A DNA stretch of 64,000 bases. Source: Marinicella sp. Lineage in GTDB: Bacteria > Pseudomonadota > Gammaproteobacteria > Xanthomonadales > Marinicellaceae. The translations under genes were made by a program, and so were the position numbers. Numbering within the stretch: the first letter of the stretch is position 1; each line of letters begins with the position of its first letter. The stretch is from contig JANQRW010000059.1 of assembly GCA_028284365.1 (NCBI GenBank), forward strand, positions 16,103-80,102, given 5' to 3'. The notes under the pieces are model-generated. The model was not told where the DNA came from and ran no database searches. It was given only the letters and a program-made list of their open reading frames with translations. This document shows positions 7,774 through 16,286 of this stretch, piece after piece.

Positions 7774-9105
7774 TCACGTTTTGTACTTAAATCGCCAAGT
7801 GTTCAAGATGGCCGCAGCGGTCAAACCAACAATGATTCCCATCCACAAACCTGGAGCACCTAAGCCTTGTTTAAAACACAAGTACCAAGAGGCCACAAAA
7901 CCCAATAACCAAAAGGAACAGATGTTACTGAACATGATGAAGTTCATATCTTTGATGCCACGCAATGCCCCGGCAGCTGCCACCTGGATACCGTCGGACA
8001 ATTGAAACACGGCGGCGTAAAACAATAACCCAACCGCAATCAAACCCACCGCTTCGTCGTTGGTATACAGCGACACAATTTGCTGCGCAAACAGGACGGT
8101 GATGGTGGCGGAGATGATTTGTGTGAACAACACCATACCCACACCAATAAATCCGGCATTTTTTATATCGACCGGATGACCACGACCCACCGCATTACCA
8201 ACCCGAATGGTGATCCCCATGGACAAGCCCAAAGGCACCATGAACAACAAGGATGAAAAGTTCAGAGCAATCTGATGAGCAGCCACAGTTTCGGTAGTCA
8301 AGGATGAGGCCAATAAAGTGATCACTGCAAAAAAACCAACCTCTGCAAACATCGACACACCCACAGGAAAACCCAATTTGAAAAAGCGCCAAATCTCAGC
8401 CCAGTCAGGTCGATCAAATTGACCAAAAACATCAAAGGACCCAATGATTTTGTGTTTATGAGTGATGACCATGTAAGTCAACATTTGTATGGTGATGACT
8501 GTGGCCGTGGCATAACCACAACCTTGTGCGCCCATTGCGGGAAAACCCAGCTTACCAAACATCAGGATGTAATTCAGCGGGATGTTTAGCATCAGACCCA
8601 AGAAACTGACATACATGGTGGTTTTGGTCACCGACAAACCATCAGCCAAATACCTCATGGCCACAAAGAACGACAAAGGAATCACGCCCCATGCCAGTGC
8701 ATGTAAATAAGCCTCAGCCTTAGGAATCACTTCGGGTTGCGTATTAAACAACTTAAACAAGGGATCCATAAACAAAATCACCGCGGTAAAAACCAAGCCC
8801 AAAATCAAAGCCAGCCACAATGCCTGCCTGAAAAACGGGGTGATTTTATGGTGCTCTTTGGCACCATCCATATCAGCCACCACCGCAGGTATCGCCATCA
8901 AAATACCAAACACAAACAAAATCGCAGCCGACCACAGCGAACTGCCTACAGCCACTGCTGCCAGGGTAACAGAACCCAAGCGGCCCGCCATCACTGTATC
9001 CACAAAGGTCATCGCCACCACCGTTATCTGACTGATAATCAGAGGTAATGACAGTTTAATGGTTTGTGTTATGTGCCTTTTAACTGGCATCACTTCATGA
9101 GACAT
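7774..9105 (-). CDS. MATE family multidrug/sodium antiporter (NorM-like)
   Basis: This is an inner-membrane protein of about 443 residues with 12 predicted helices, belonging to the MATE exporters that expel cationic drugs using Na+ or H+ gradients. The signature N-terminal helix reads LPLIISQITVVAMTFVDTVMAGRLG, and the second half repeats the fold (FFKLGFPVGVSMFAEVGFF). The frame extends 20 codons further, to 9165. The ATG at 9105 is preferred because it leaves about 80 bp for divergent promoters and matches the usual short N-terminus. An ATG at 9090 is also possible. Confidence 0.85.
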   Translation of the reverse strand: MSHEVMPVKRHITQTIKLSLPLIISQITVVAMTFVDTVMAGRLGSVTLAAVAVGSSLWSAAILFVFGILMAIPAVVADMDGAKEHHKITPFFRQALWLALILGLVFTAVILFMDPLFKLFNTQPEVIPKAEAYLHALAWGVIPLSFFVAMRYLADGLSVTKTTMYVSFLGLMLNIPLNYILMFGKLGFPAMGAQGCGYATATVITIQMLTYMVITHKHKIIGSFDVFGQFDRPDWAEIWRFFKLGFPVGVSMFAEVGFFAVITLLASSLTTETVAAHQIALNFSSLLFMVPLGLSMGITIRVGNAVGRGHPVDIKNAGFIGVGMVLFTQIISATITVLFAQQIVSLYTNDEAVGLIAVGLLFYAAVFQLSDGIQVAAAGALRGIKDMNFIMFSNICSFWLLGFVASWYLCFKQGLGAPGLWMGIIVGLTAAAILNTWRFKYKT

Positions 9106-9184
9106 CACTAAATTATTACAGAATGATTCAATAAATACAGCAGAATCGATTAAACTGTGAATCATTCAATTTCACATCAATGAT

Positions 9185-10162
9185 ATGACTGCTACGGCTT
9201 TTGTTACTGGTTCAACGGGTTTTTTGGGTCGACATTTATGTCAACAACTGGTCAACGCTGATTGGCAGGTTTCTGCCATGTGTCGAAGCATACCAGAAAA
9301 CCCAATCAAAGGGGTTAAGTATGTGCAGGCTGATTTACTGGATAAAGCCTCAATGATGGCAGTCATACCAGAACAACCCTGTTGTGTATTTCACACAGCG
9401 GCCGACACCAGTACCTGGCGACCTGAAGCGATGCGACAAACCGAAACCAACATCCAAGGTACACTGAACTTATTACAAGCAGCCGTGGCACAACAAGCAC
9501 AAAAGTTTATCTATGTTTCATCCATCACGACTTTTGGTGTTGATCATCACGGCATGGTTGAATTGAATGAGAACACACCTCAAGCAGGTCAATCCAGCTG
9601 GGTCAATTATGTCAAAACCAAAAGTCTGGCTGAAAAATTGGTTAAAGACCATGCCGACAAACTCAATACATTGGTTGTGAATCCGACACACATCATTGGC
9701 CCCGATGACCAACACAATTGGATTCGTTTGTTTAAAATGATGGCCACTGACACCCTGCCCACCATTCCAATTGGTGCGGGTTCCTTTGTTGATGTGCGAG
9801 ATGTGGCTGATGGTTGTATTTTGGCAGCTGCAAAAGGAGCCTCTGGACAAAACTATATTCTAGGCGGTACCAATTTAAGCTTCGATACATTTATTGATCA
9901 AGTGGCGCAGGCTTTTGGACTTGAAATCACCAAAAGACACAAACCAACCTGGTTAATCAGTTGGGTCGCTAAAATTTCATTGGCCCTCAGTTACATCACA
10001 AAAAAACAGCCTGAGTTAACCCCTGAATCCTTACAAATTATCTCTCACAAATTCAGCACCACCAGTGCCAAAGCGAAAAAAGAATTGGGTTATGAAATCA
10101 GACCATTGGCCACATCCTTGCAGGACATCAAAACCAACCTCGTTGCCCGCGGCATCCTCTGA
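9185..10162 (+). CDS. NAD(P)-dependent epimerase/dehydratase (extended SDR)
   Basis: The protein has 325 residues and a Rossmann fold. GSTGFLGRHL (about residues 8-17) is the extended-SDR GxxGxxG nucleotide-binding loop, YVSSITTFG holds the catalytic Ser region, and YVKTK (near residue 147) is the YxxxK catalytic pair, followed by NPTHIIGP. These match dihydroflavonol-4-reductase-like and sterol-dehydrogenase-like proteins, so an NAD(P)H-linked carbonyl reduction is likely, but the substrate cannot be read from the sequence. Its stop overlaps the next start (TGATG), indicating translational coupling with the HAD phosphatase. Confidence 0.85.
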   Translation: MTATAFVTGSTGFLGRHLCQQLVNADWQVSAMCRSIPENPIKGVKYVQADLLDKASMMAVIPEQPCCVFHTAADTSTWRPEAMRQTETNIQGTLNLLQAAVAQQAQKFIYVSSITTFGVDHHGMVELNENTPQAGQSSWVNYVKTKSLAEKLVKDHADKLNTLVVNPTHIIGPDDQHNWIRLFKMMATDTLPTIPIGAGSFVDVRDVADGCILAAAKGASGQNYILGGTNLSFDTFIDQVAQAFGLEITKRHKPTWLISWVAKISLALSYITKKQPELTPESLQIISHKFSTTSAKAKKELGYEIRPLATSLQDIKTNLVARGIL

Positions 10163-10851
10163 TGTATAAATACAACAAAATCATCTTTGATGCCGATAAC
10201 ACGCTGTTTGACTTTGACCGAGCCGAGGCAACGGCTTTGGTTAACACTTTACAACATTTCAAAATGCCCGCCCCAGATGGATTGATCCAGTTTTACCGCC
10301 GAATGAATGTCGCCATGTGGCAACAACTGGACGCCAAGCGAATCACCATTGCTCAATTAAAACAACAACGGGCTGAACAAATTTTTGAGTTTGTGGGCGG
10401 GGCCAATACCGACCACCAGACTTTCAGCCTGCACTATTTAGATGAATTGGCCCGCCATCAGTTTCTTTTGAAATCGGTGGCCGAAACCTTGTCTCTTTTG
10501 TCACCACATTGTGACATGGCCATCATCACCAATGGTTTGGCAAGGGTACAAAAGCCACGGTTTGAAAACAGTACAATCCAACCGTACTTTGGTGCCTTGG
10601 TGATCTCTGAAGAAGTGGGTATGGCCAAACCTGATCCTGAAATTTTCGCCCACACCTGTGACCTGATGAATTGGTCAGATCCCAAAGAAGTGATGATGGT
10701 CGGTGACAATTACCGTTGTGATATCCAGGGCGCAGCTGATTTTGGTATGCGGACTTGTTGGTTCAATTTGCGCCAACAAGTCCACAATTATCAAGATCAC
10801 CACCACGAGATTCACCATTTTGGTGAATTACTGGGTGTGTTAAAAAACTGA
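10162..10851 (+). CDS. HAD-superfamily nucleotidase, YjjG/YfnB-like
   Basis: The protein has 229 residues. The HAD motif I is FDADNTLFDFD (DxDxT variant, nucleophile Asp10), motif II is the TNG near residue 117, motif III is the Lys in VQKPR, and motif IV is GDNYRCDIQGA. The cap and length fit the YjjG group, which dephosphorylates pyrimidine and non-canonical nucleotides as house-cleaning. The exact substrate is inferred. The ATG overlaps the stop of the upstream SDR gene by one base, so the two form a small operon. It ends 8 bp from a convergent gene. Confidence 0.85.
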   Translation: MYKYNKIIFDADNTLFDFDRAEATALVNTLQHFKMPAPDGLIQFYRRMNVAMWQQLDAKRITIAQLKQQRAEQIFEFVGGANTDHQTFSLHYLDELARHQFLLKSVAETLSLLSPHCDMAIITNGLARVQKPRFENSTIQPYFGALVISEEVGMAKPDPEIFAHTCDLMNWSDPKEVMMVGDNYRCDIQGAADFGMRTCWFNLRQQVHNYQDHHHEIHHFGELLGVLKN

Positions 10852-10859
10852 AGTTTATC

Positions 10860-11423
10860 TCAACCAGCAGCCGGCCACAACCAGGCAAAAGTACCCGCAA
10901 CCACAGCAGCATAAATCAATGCGTCAATCAAATACCTGACTGTATTCGACCAGGGATGGCCATACCAAATTGAATAGGGAATCACACCATAACCGAAAGT
11001 GAGAAAACCTGTTGCCATAACCACGCGAAAAATGCTCATATAATCAACACCTGCAGGCAGTGATAAATGCGCCACGTAAGCAATGAATAAACAGGCTCCT
11101 ATAAAAAACAAAATTTGTTGTCCTAATAATTTACCCATTGGCGGCATACCATCTGGCATCACACTGATCATCGCAACTGGTCCCGCTTTGAATTTATTTT
11201 GCATGACTTCATCATTCATGGCTTGCATATCCTGACAATGCGGTAGCGTGTATAAACCAGGCTTTGCACCTCGCAATGAATCAGCAACAGCATCTTCTTT
11301 GCTTAGCGGTTTGTAATCAGCATTGTGGTGTTTGATCACCATATGAAACAAGGCGCTGGCAACCCAACAGAAAATTCCACCCAATAAAATGGGCAGCCAT
11401 AATTGTGATAATGTTACTGCCAT
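10860..11423 (-). CDS. Hypothetical inner-membrane protein (about four TM helices)
   Basis: The protein has 187 residues. The ATG at 11423 was chosen because GAGGAGG lies 6 bases before it; the open frame extends further upstream, but without a ribosome-binding site and through a terminator. Hydrophobic helices lie near residues 10-30, 98-118, 128-150 and 160-183. A soluble loop between the first two helices is rich in charged residues. I recognise no family. It follows the OPT transporter and another membrane protein on the same strand, but a terminator separates it from them, so it probably has its own promoter. Confidence 0.7.
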   Translation of the reverse strand: MAVTLSQLWLPILLGGIFCWVASALFHMVIKHHNADYKPLSKEDAVADSLRGAKPGLYTLPHCQDMQAMNDEVMQNKFKAGPVAMISVMPDGMPPMGKLLGQQILFFIGACLFIAYVAHLSLPAGVDYMSIFRVVMATGFLTFGYGVIPYSIWYGHPWSNTVRYLIDALIYAAVVAGTFAWLWPAAG

Positions 11424-11506
11424 ACTGACCTCCTCAATTATTAATCCGTTAATGATTTTACCACATCTACAATTGTGCTGAACCAGCCAAGCTTTAGGTC
11501 TCGCAC

Positions 11507-11532
11507 AAAAAAGGCCACCACCGCGACCTTTT
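11507..11532 (-). terminator. Rho-independent terminator after the 11.6-12.1 kb gene
   Basis: On the minus strand AAAAGGTC (11532-11525) pairs with GGCCTTTT (from 11516) with one wobble and an 8-base loop, and ends in six T residues (to 11507). It lies 27 bp past the stop of the upstream gene and inside the 5' leader of the next. Confidence 0.7.
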
Positions 11533-11558
11533 AATACCATAAAACCTAAATATCTGGC

Positions 11559-12089
11559 TTACGATGATGCTGCCTCAAACTCCTCTTTGGCGTGTTGAAA
11601 TTGTGCCAGGGATTTTTCAACATACATCATCACTTCATCAACATAACCATCAGTCGAGGCCGACCAAACGCGGTTGATGTAGCGCTCTCCAGCAGCAAAA
11701 CTGGACATGATATCGGCAAAAGCCTGAATACCAAATAAATGCTTCATGCTGTCTCTGGCATCAGCAAAATTCATTAAATCATCACGAAATAACTTGTCAA
11801 TTTCAAAACGCATCTCATAGGTGGGTATCTTGTCTTTGCGCCCGTTGAGTGATTCCAGATTTTCAAGTATGTTGTTCAATGAATCCATCAAAACCTGTTT
11901 GTTGTTTTGTAATAAGTCACCCCGCTTGGCGGCTGCACTGGCTTCTTTCTTATAAATGAATGCGCCAACAAAACCAACCAACATAACTGGAATGAAATAA
12001 GTCCAATTCATGGCTCTTTCATCTAAAGAAGCTAAAAATGCGCCTGCCAGAAATGACAGGATAACTAAAATAAATGCTATATTTTTCAT
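11559..12089 (-). CDS. Hypothetical membrane protein with cytoplasmic helical domain
   Basis: The protein has 176 residues. Two short TM helices (about 3-20 and 28-45) are followed by a soluble, mostly helical domain rich in Asp, Glu and Lys (VLMDSLNNILENLESL onward) that ends in an amphipathic C-terminal helix. No named family was recognised. AAGGAGAG lies upstream of the ATG with good spacing. The gene begins 11 bp after the OPT transporter stop on the same strand, so the two are very probably co-transcribed; an accessory role for the transporter is possible but unproven. Confidence 0.7.
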   Translation of the reverse strand: MKNIAFILVILSFLAGAFLASLDERAMNWTYFIPVMLVGFVGAFIYKKEASAAAKRGDLLQNNKQVLMDSLNNILENLESLNGRKDKIPTYEMRFEIDKLFRDDLMNFADARDSMKHLFGIQAFADIMSSFAAGERYINRVWSASTDGYVDEVMMYVEKSLAQFQHAKEEFEAASS

Positions 12090-12100
12090 GATATCTCTCC

Positions 12101-13843
12101 TTATCCAGCTGTGGCGATGACGTAAACGGCATTACCCACGCCAACCAGTGCTTCACCAACAATCAATCCCGCAGCGATTGGGATGCCTTTGGATTCTGAC
12201 CAAACTTTACCTGCTTTGCGATCAACAATTTCACGCAACAATGTACCCAAAGCATAAGTCAAAACAATATTAAAAGGCAGGTAGAAACCAAGCCCTACGG
12301 TGATACCCAAACCCGCCTGTAATAATGACAACAAGCCACCGAGTACTGCACCAGCAATGTATTTTTCAGTTGGCACATCGCCGCCGGTGATGCCTTCAAC
12401 CATCGAAGCCAGTGCTTGGCCTTGAGGTGCTGGGAATTCATCACCCCCCAAACCAAAAGCTTTATCAAGGGTGAAAATCAAGATAATGACCACAATAGGA
12501 CCTAACCAGGCACCGAAGAATTGGCCCAGTTGTTGTTTCCTTGGTGTTGCCCCAACCAGATAGCCAGTTTTCATATCCAGCATCAAATCAGTCGCCTGAC
12601 TCATCGCCACACATGTGGCAGCACCAACGGTAACCGCCGCAACCACCGCTGATGCGGTACTCATGCCACCAAAGGTTTGGGTAATCATGATCAGCAATGT
12701 CACCGCAATTAAGGTCATACCAGATAAAGGTGACCAGTTGGTGCGACCAATGGCTTCGGACAAAATGATGCCTGCCATCCAAATCCATAAAGTGCCTAAC
12801 GCGCCCATCATCAAGCCACGCACAATACCCACCTCTTTGGTCGAAGTAACGGCCATAATACATAACAATACGGCAGCACCTGCAACCGCAAAATACAATA
12901 ATTTAATCGGTAACTCATCTTTGCTTAGTGCAGCTTCACTTTTGGCTGAAGACTGCATTGACTTAACCGCTGATTTAATCAACGGCAAAGCAAAAATCAC
13001 ACCAACAACGGCGCCACCAATGAGCATACCAATACCTGTTGGACGAAATAACATCAAACGCAATTGATTGGGATCAGAAACCACTTCACCGGCAGCATTT
13101 ACAGGAAACATACCTGTGATATCCAACAACGGAGCAATGATCCAATAACAAACAAAACCACCAATGATAAAAGCCAAACCACCCCGGCCAGCAATGAAAG
13201 CGACACCAACGGTCATTAAAGATAAATACCATGTGCCATTGAGGTAGGCAGGTAATCCAAGTTGGTCAAAAAGTGCCCAGTCATGGACGTCATAATAGAT
13301 GGTAATCAAGTGTACCAAACCTGAAACCAGCATGGCCCCCAACAGCAACATGGCTTTGTTGATACCTGCACCAGGTGATTTGAGAATCGATGCCACTGCC
13401 ACACCACCAGGATAAGTCAGACGCTCATAATCAATCATCTGTTTGCGCAAAGGAATGATAAAGGCAATGCCCAAAAATGCGCCAGCGATGGCTCCAAAGG
13501 TCAGCACATATGGGTTGAACTCTGTGGCATAACCCAGAATAAAAATCGCTGGCACTGAAAACATCATCCCCGATGATGCTCCATTGACGGCTGAAGCGAC
13601 GGTTTGGGTCACGTTGTTTTCGATGATCGAGCGGCGTCTTAAAATACCCCGCAATATACCAAAACCGAGTATTGCCGCCAGCTCCGAACCTTCGATTGAG
13701 AAGCCCAATTTAAGTGATGCATAACCAATGGACACAGCCAGTACCACACCCAAGAAATAGCCCACAATCACTGCATGAGGCGTCAGCTCTGGATAAGCGC
13801 CACGCGTAATTGGACCTGTAGCAGTTACCTGCGAATCAGACAT
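12101..13843 (-). CDS. OPT-family oligopeptide/metal-chelate transporter
   Basis: The protein has 580 residues and about 14-16 predicted TM helices. N-terminal motifs such as YASLKLGFSIEGSELAAILG and the later MSQATDLMLDMKTGYLVGATPRKQQ are typical of bacterial OPT transporters, which use proton symport to import peptides or, in the yellow-stripe branch, metal chelates. The substrate cannot be assigned. GGGAG precedes the ATG. It is the first gene of an apparent operon with a small membrane protein starting 11 bp downstream. The 324-bp upstream gap includes an interspersed repeat. Confidence 0.9.
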   Translation of the reverse strand: MSDSQVTATGPITRGAYPELTPHAVIVGYFLGVVLAVSIGYASLKLGFSIEGSELAAILGFGILRGILRRRSIIENNVTQTVASAVNGASSGMMFSVPAIFILGYATEFNPYVLTFGAIAGAFLGIAFIIPLRKQMIDYERLTYPGGVAVASILKSPGAGINKAMLLLGAMLVSGLVHLITIYYDVHDWALFDQLGLPAYLNGTWYLSLMTVGVAFIAGRGGLAFIIGGFVCYWIIAPLLDITGMFPVNAAGEVVSDPNQLRLMLFRPTGIGMLIGGAVVGVIFALPLIKSAVKSMQSSAKSEAALSKDELPIKLLYFAVAGAAVLLCIMAVTSTKEVGIVRGLMMGALGTLWIWMAGIILSEAIGRTNWSPLSGMTLIAVTLLIMITQTFGGMSTASAVVAAVTVGAATCVAMSQATDLMLDMKTGYLVGATPRKQQLGQFFGAWLGPIVVIILIFTLDKAFGLGGDEFPAPQGQALASMVEGITGGDVPTEKYIAGAVLGGLLSLLQAGLGITVGLGFYLPFNIVLTYALGTLLREIVDRKAGKVWSESKGIPIAAGLIVGEALVGVGNAVYVIATAG

Positions 13844-13960
13844 ATATTGCTCCCGTTGTTATTGTTGATCAGTTTGTTTTTAAACCCAAAAGTTTTGGCC
13901 TTAACCAAATTATAACACCACACAAAATGGTGGTTATCGAAATTTAAAAAGTAAATCTCT

Positions 13961-14110
13961 ATTGAGAGCAGCAGAGCTACTCGACCAGCATAAGCAATGA
14001 AAGCATGACGGTTTGCCTGAAAGGCAATAAGTCTTGCTTGAATACCGTAGCTCATCCGAAGTAGTATGACATGCTCGCTGTGGTCTCGATCTCTGATCCA
14101 GTCTCGATTC
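13961..14110 (+). repeat. Interspersed repeat copy (hairpin head plus 22-codon unit)
   Basis: The head (13961-13990) reads ATTGAGAGCAGC...CTCGACCAGC and matches the inverted partial copy at 7741-7770. The following 66 bases translate as SNESMTVCLKGNKSCLNTVA, the same spacing of NE, V and LNTVA as in the copies at 56.4 and 63.9 kb. The frame stops soon after, so it is not an expressed gene as it stands. With its flanks (a hairpin, CACCGCCA at 14114-14121 with TGGCGGTG at 14126-14133, and ACTGAGCTCAGT near 14160) it fills most of the 13844-14167 gap. Confidence 0.6.
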
Positions 14111-14167
14111 TAACACCGCCATCCTTGGCGGTGGCTTTCAAATTTGTCAGGAACACTTCGACTGAGC

Positions 14168-14440
14168 TCAGTGCAACGCAAAAGTGAATAAAGACCCAAG
14201 AGTATTCGTTGATTCTGTTTCTGAGTTTCCACTGATTAAAATCAGGTTATCAGCATCCTTAGACTGCTTGTTTTTTTCCTTCCTTAAATCTTTGGTTTTT
14301 TTTGGGATGCTTTCAGTGCCATCAAAGCTAACCACATTGGGCTGCGTTATTTGTGGTACATGATTTTTATCACCAGATATCCACACCATGGCCACAAACA
14401 AGACAAGTATTAATACAGTTATGAAAACTATTTTTTTCAT
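14168..14440 (-). CDS. Small hypothetical membrane-anchored protein
   Basis: This is a 90-residue frame. It starts MKKIVFITVLILVLFVAMV, a single TM helix or uncleaved signal, followed by a polar Lys/Asp/Ser-rich tail with no recognisable domain. Only a poor ribosome-binding site (A-rich) is seen. Its last codons and stop fall in repeat-like DNA (the ACTGAGCTCAGT palindrome region), so the natural C-terminus may have been replaced. It could be a real small secreted protein or a remnant. Confidence 0.4.
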   Translation of the reverse strand: MKKIVFITVLILVLFVAMVWISGDKNHVPQITQPNVVSFDGTESIPKKTKDLRKEKNKQSKDADNLILISGNSETESTNTLGSLFTFALH

Positions 14441-14577
14441 GATACTTTTTTCACAATGATGGCCTTCATAAATTGAAACACAATACGATCAAATCAGCAG
14501 GGCTTTGGCGTTTTATTACTGGATAACAGGCGCCATAAATAGATGCTCGCCACTTACCTAACCCAGAGGGCTGAGTT

Positions 14578-15432
14578 TTACAACTCATAAAAGGTGTCTT
14601 CGGACTTAAACCTTTGATGCACCAGTCCCAAATCTTTCAAAGTTTCTGTGGTTTCGGCCAACACCACTTTTTTTAGTTCAATTTTTTTACCCCATTTGGT
14701 GTAACTAAACCAAGACTCTACATCCTCTGGCAATAAATCAAACTTCTTGGCCACAATCTCAACCCGGCTGGGATCATCATATAATTTTTGTGCATGTTTT
14801 AAGGTTGACTCAATCAGTATTTTCACCTTATCCGCGTGTAAAGCCAAAGTCTGATGACTGGCAACCACCACAAAACAAGACCAAGGGGTTGGACATTCAC
14901 CGATGCGTCTGAATTCACCATTGTCCACATAAGGCTTGGTGGTGAATTTTTCCCAAAAGAACACATCAGCTTTGTCTTCTCGAAAAGCCATGCGCGCTCC
15001 ATCCAAGTTATTAATTACCCGGAACTGTAATTTATGGACAGGCCAATCCTTCTGACGTGCATGTACATAAGGCATTAAATGCGAACCAGATCCATAGCGA
15101 CTGATGGCATAACGGTGGTGGTAGATTTCGTTGACGTCATCTATATCCGAATCCGCTGGTACATGAATGCCCCAAATAATCGGAGACTCGGTATAAAAAG
15201 AAACTATTTTGTAATTGGCACTTCTGGAAATACCTGAAATGGCTCCTTCTGTCAGTAAAATAGCAACATCAAGATCATCATTTTTAATCGCCTGAATCAT
15301 GCCACCAGTACCTTCATAAAAATCAGTCCATTCAGGTTTGATACCTTGTGCTTGTAGCTCACCTGATTTTCTGGCCATGTGCCAAGGCAAATTATAATGT
15401 TCTGGCACGCCGCCAATTCTAAGTCTGACCAT
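14578..15432 (-). CDS. Substrate-binding-protein-like protein without signal peptide (NMT1/THI5/SsuA-type fold)
   Basis: The protein has 284 residues from the ATG at 15432; a start 8 codons earlier is possible. It begins directly with LRIGGVPEHYNLPWHMAR, the first strand of a type 2 periplasmic-binding fold, and continues with FYEGTGGMIQAIKNDDLDVAILLTEG, which resembles NMT1/SsuA-like proteins. There is no signal peptide or lipobox, so it should be cytoplasmic. No ABC permease or ATPase lies nearby. An enzyme or sensor role using the fold, as in THI5-type proteins, is possible, but I cannot assign a substrate. Confidence 0.75.
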   Translation of the reverse strand: MVRLRIGGVPEHYNLPWHMARKSGELQAQGIKPEWTDFYEGTGGMIQAIKNDDLDVAILLTEGAISGISRSANYKIVSFYTESPIIWGIHVPADSDIDDVNEIYHHRYAISRYGSGSHLMPYVHARQKDWPVHKLQFRVINNLDGARMAFREDKADVFFWEKFTTKPYVDNGEFRRIGECPTPWSCFVVVASHQTLALHADKVKILIESTLKHAQKLYDDPSRVEIVAKKFDLLPEDVESWFSYTKWGKKIELKKVVLAETTETLKDLGLVHQRFKSEDTFYEL

Positions 15433-15530
15433 GATATGGGCTCGAAAAAAAATCACATTGTATCATTTTCAAAGTGTGGCTTTGCTACAGTCATCACATC
15501 CTGAAATGCTCATGTGCTAAAATTTCACTG

Positions 15531-16286
15531 ATGCGCTTTTTGTCCCTGTTATTGCTACTGATCTGCACCAACGCTTCTGGTGAAATTGAACTGTTAATTG
15601 TTGGTGGCCAAAACCAACCCATAAAGTTTATGGCCTTGCCATTTGAATATCAGGGTGATGGTCTGAACCCTGCGGTGACCGTTGAAAACCACATTGTTCA
15701 AGCACTTTCAAGCACTGGTTTATTTACCATGCCCTTGCGCTATGAAAAACCACAGAATGAAGCCAATATGTTGGCTTGGCAGTTCGCTGGTATCCGCTAT
15801 GTTTTGCAAGGTGAGATTCGTGAACTTGAGGAAACCATACACCTTAAACTCACCATCAATGACACACTACTCCTTAAACCCACTTTAAGTACGGTGATTT
15901 TGAATCCCAAAGAACTCGAGTTAAGCAGCCAGCTATTTGCCGATCAGGTTTATCGCAGCATGTTCTATACCACGTTCACCAATGATGAAGACAAACAATA
16001 TTTACACAATGAAGACCCCACTTTTACACGCTATTTGAATCAATTGGTTGTGTTATTCAAAGGTGCATGGAAAAGTCAGCTGAACCGAGGTACTTGTTCG
16101 GTTGAAATTCAACAGATGCCTGGTGGGGTACCATTTAAAAGTCAATTGCAAGAAGATTGTTTCAATGATTCTCAACTGGCCAAAGAAATTCAGGAGGCGC
16201 TGGATACCGTGAGTACACTGCCCTATGAAAAGTATCAGCAAGTGTTCGATAAATATTTAAAGCTACAATTCATCAGTACAGACTAA
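15531..16286 (+). CDS. TolB N-terminal domain / TolA C-terminal domain chimera, secreted
   Basis: The protein has 251 residues from the ATG at 15531, chosen because a signal peptide starts there (MRFLSLLLLLICTNASG). Residues of about 18-130 resemble the TolB N-terminal domain: IELLIVGGQNQPIKFMALPF and then WQFAGIRYVLQGEI, the family's W..lGidyvv.G pattern. No beta-propeller follows. The C-terminal 70 residues (CSVEIQQMPGGV, two Cys, ...YEKYQQVFDKYLKLQF) match the TolA domain III pattern. In E. coli these two domains contact each other in the Tol-Pal envelope system. It overlaps the convergent cytochrome gene by 4 bp. Domain calls are by eye. Confidence 0.65.
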   Translation: MRFLSLLLLLICTNASGEIELLIVGGQNQPIKFMALPFEYQGDGLNPAVTVENHIVQALSSTGLFTMPLRYEKPQNEANMLAWQFAGIRYVLQGEIRELEETIHLKLTINDTLLLKPTLSTVILNPKELELSSQLFADQVYRSMFYTTFTNDEDKQYLHNEDPTFTRYLNQLVVLFKGAWKSQLNRGTCSVEIQQMPGGVPFKSQLQEDCFNDSQLAKEIQEALDTVSTLPYEKYQQVFDKYLKLQFISTD

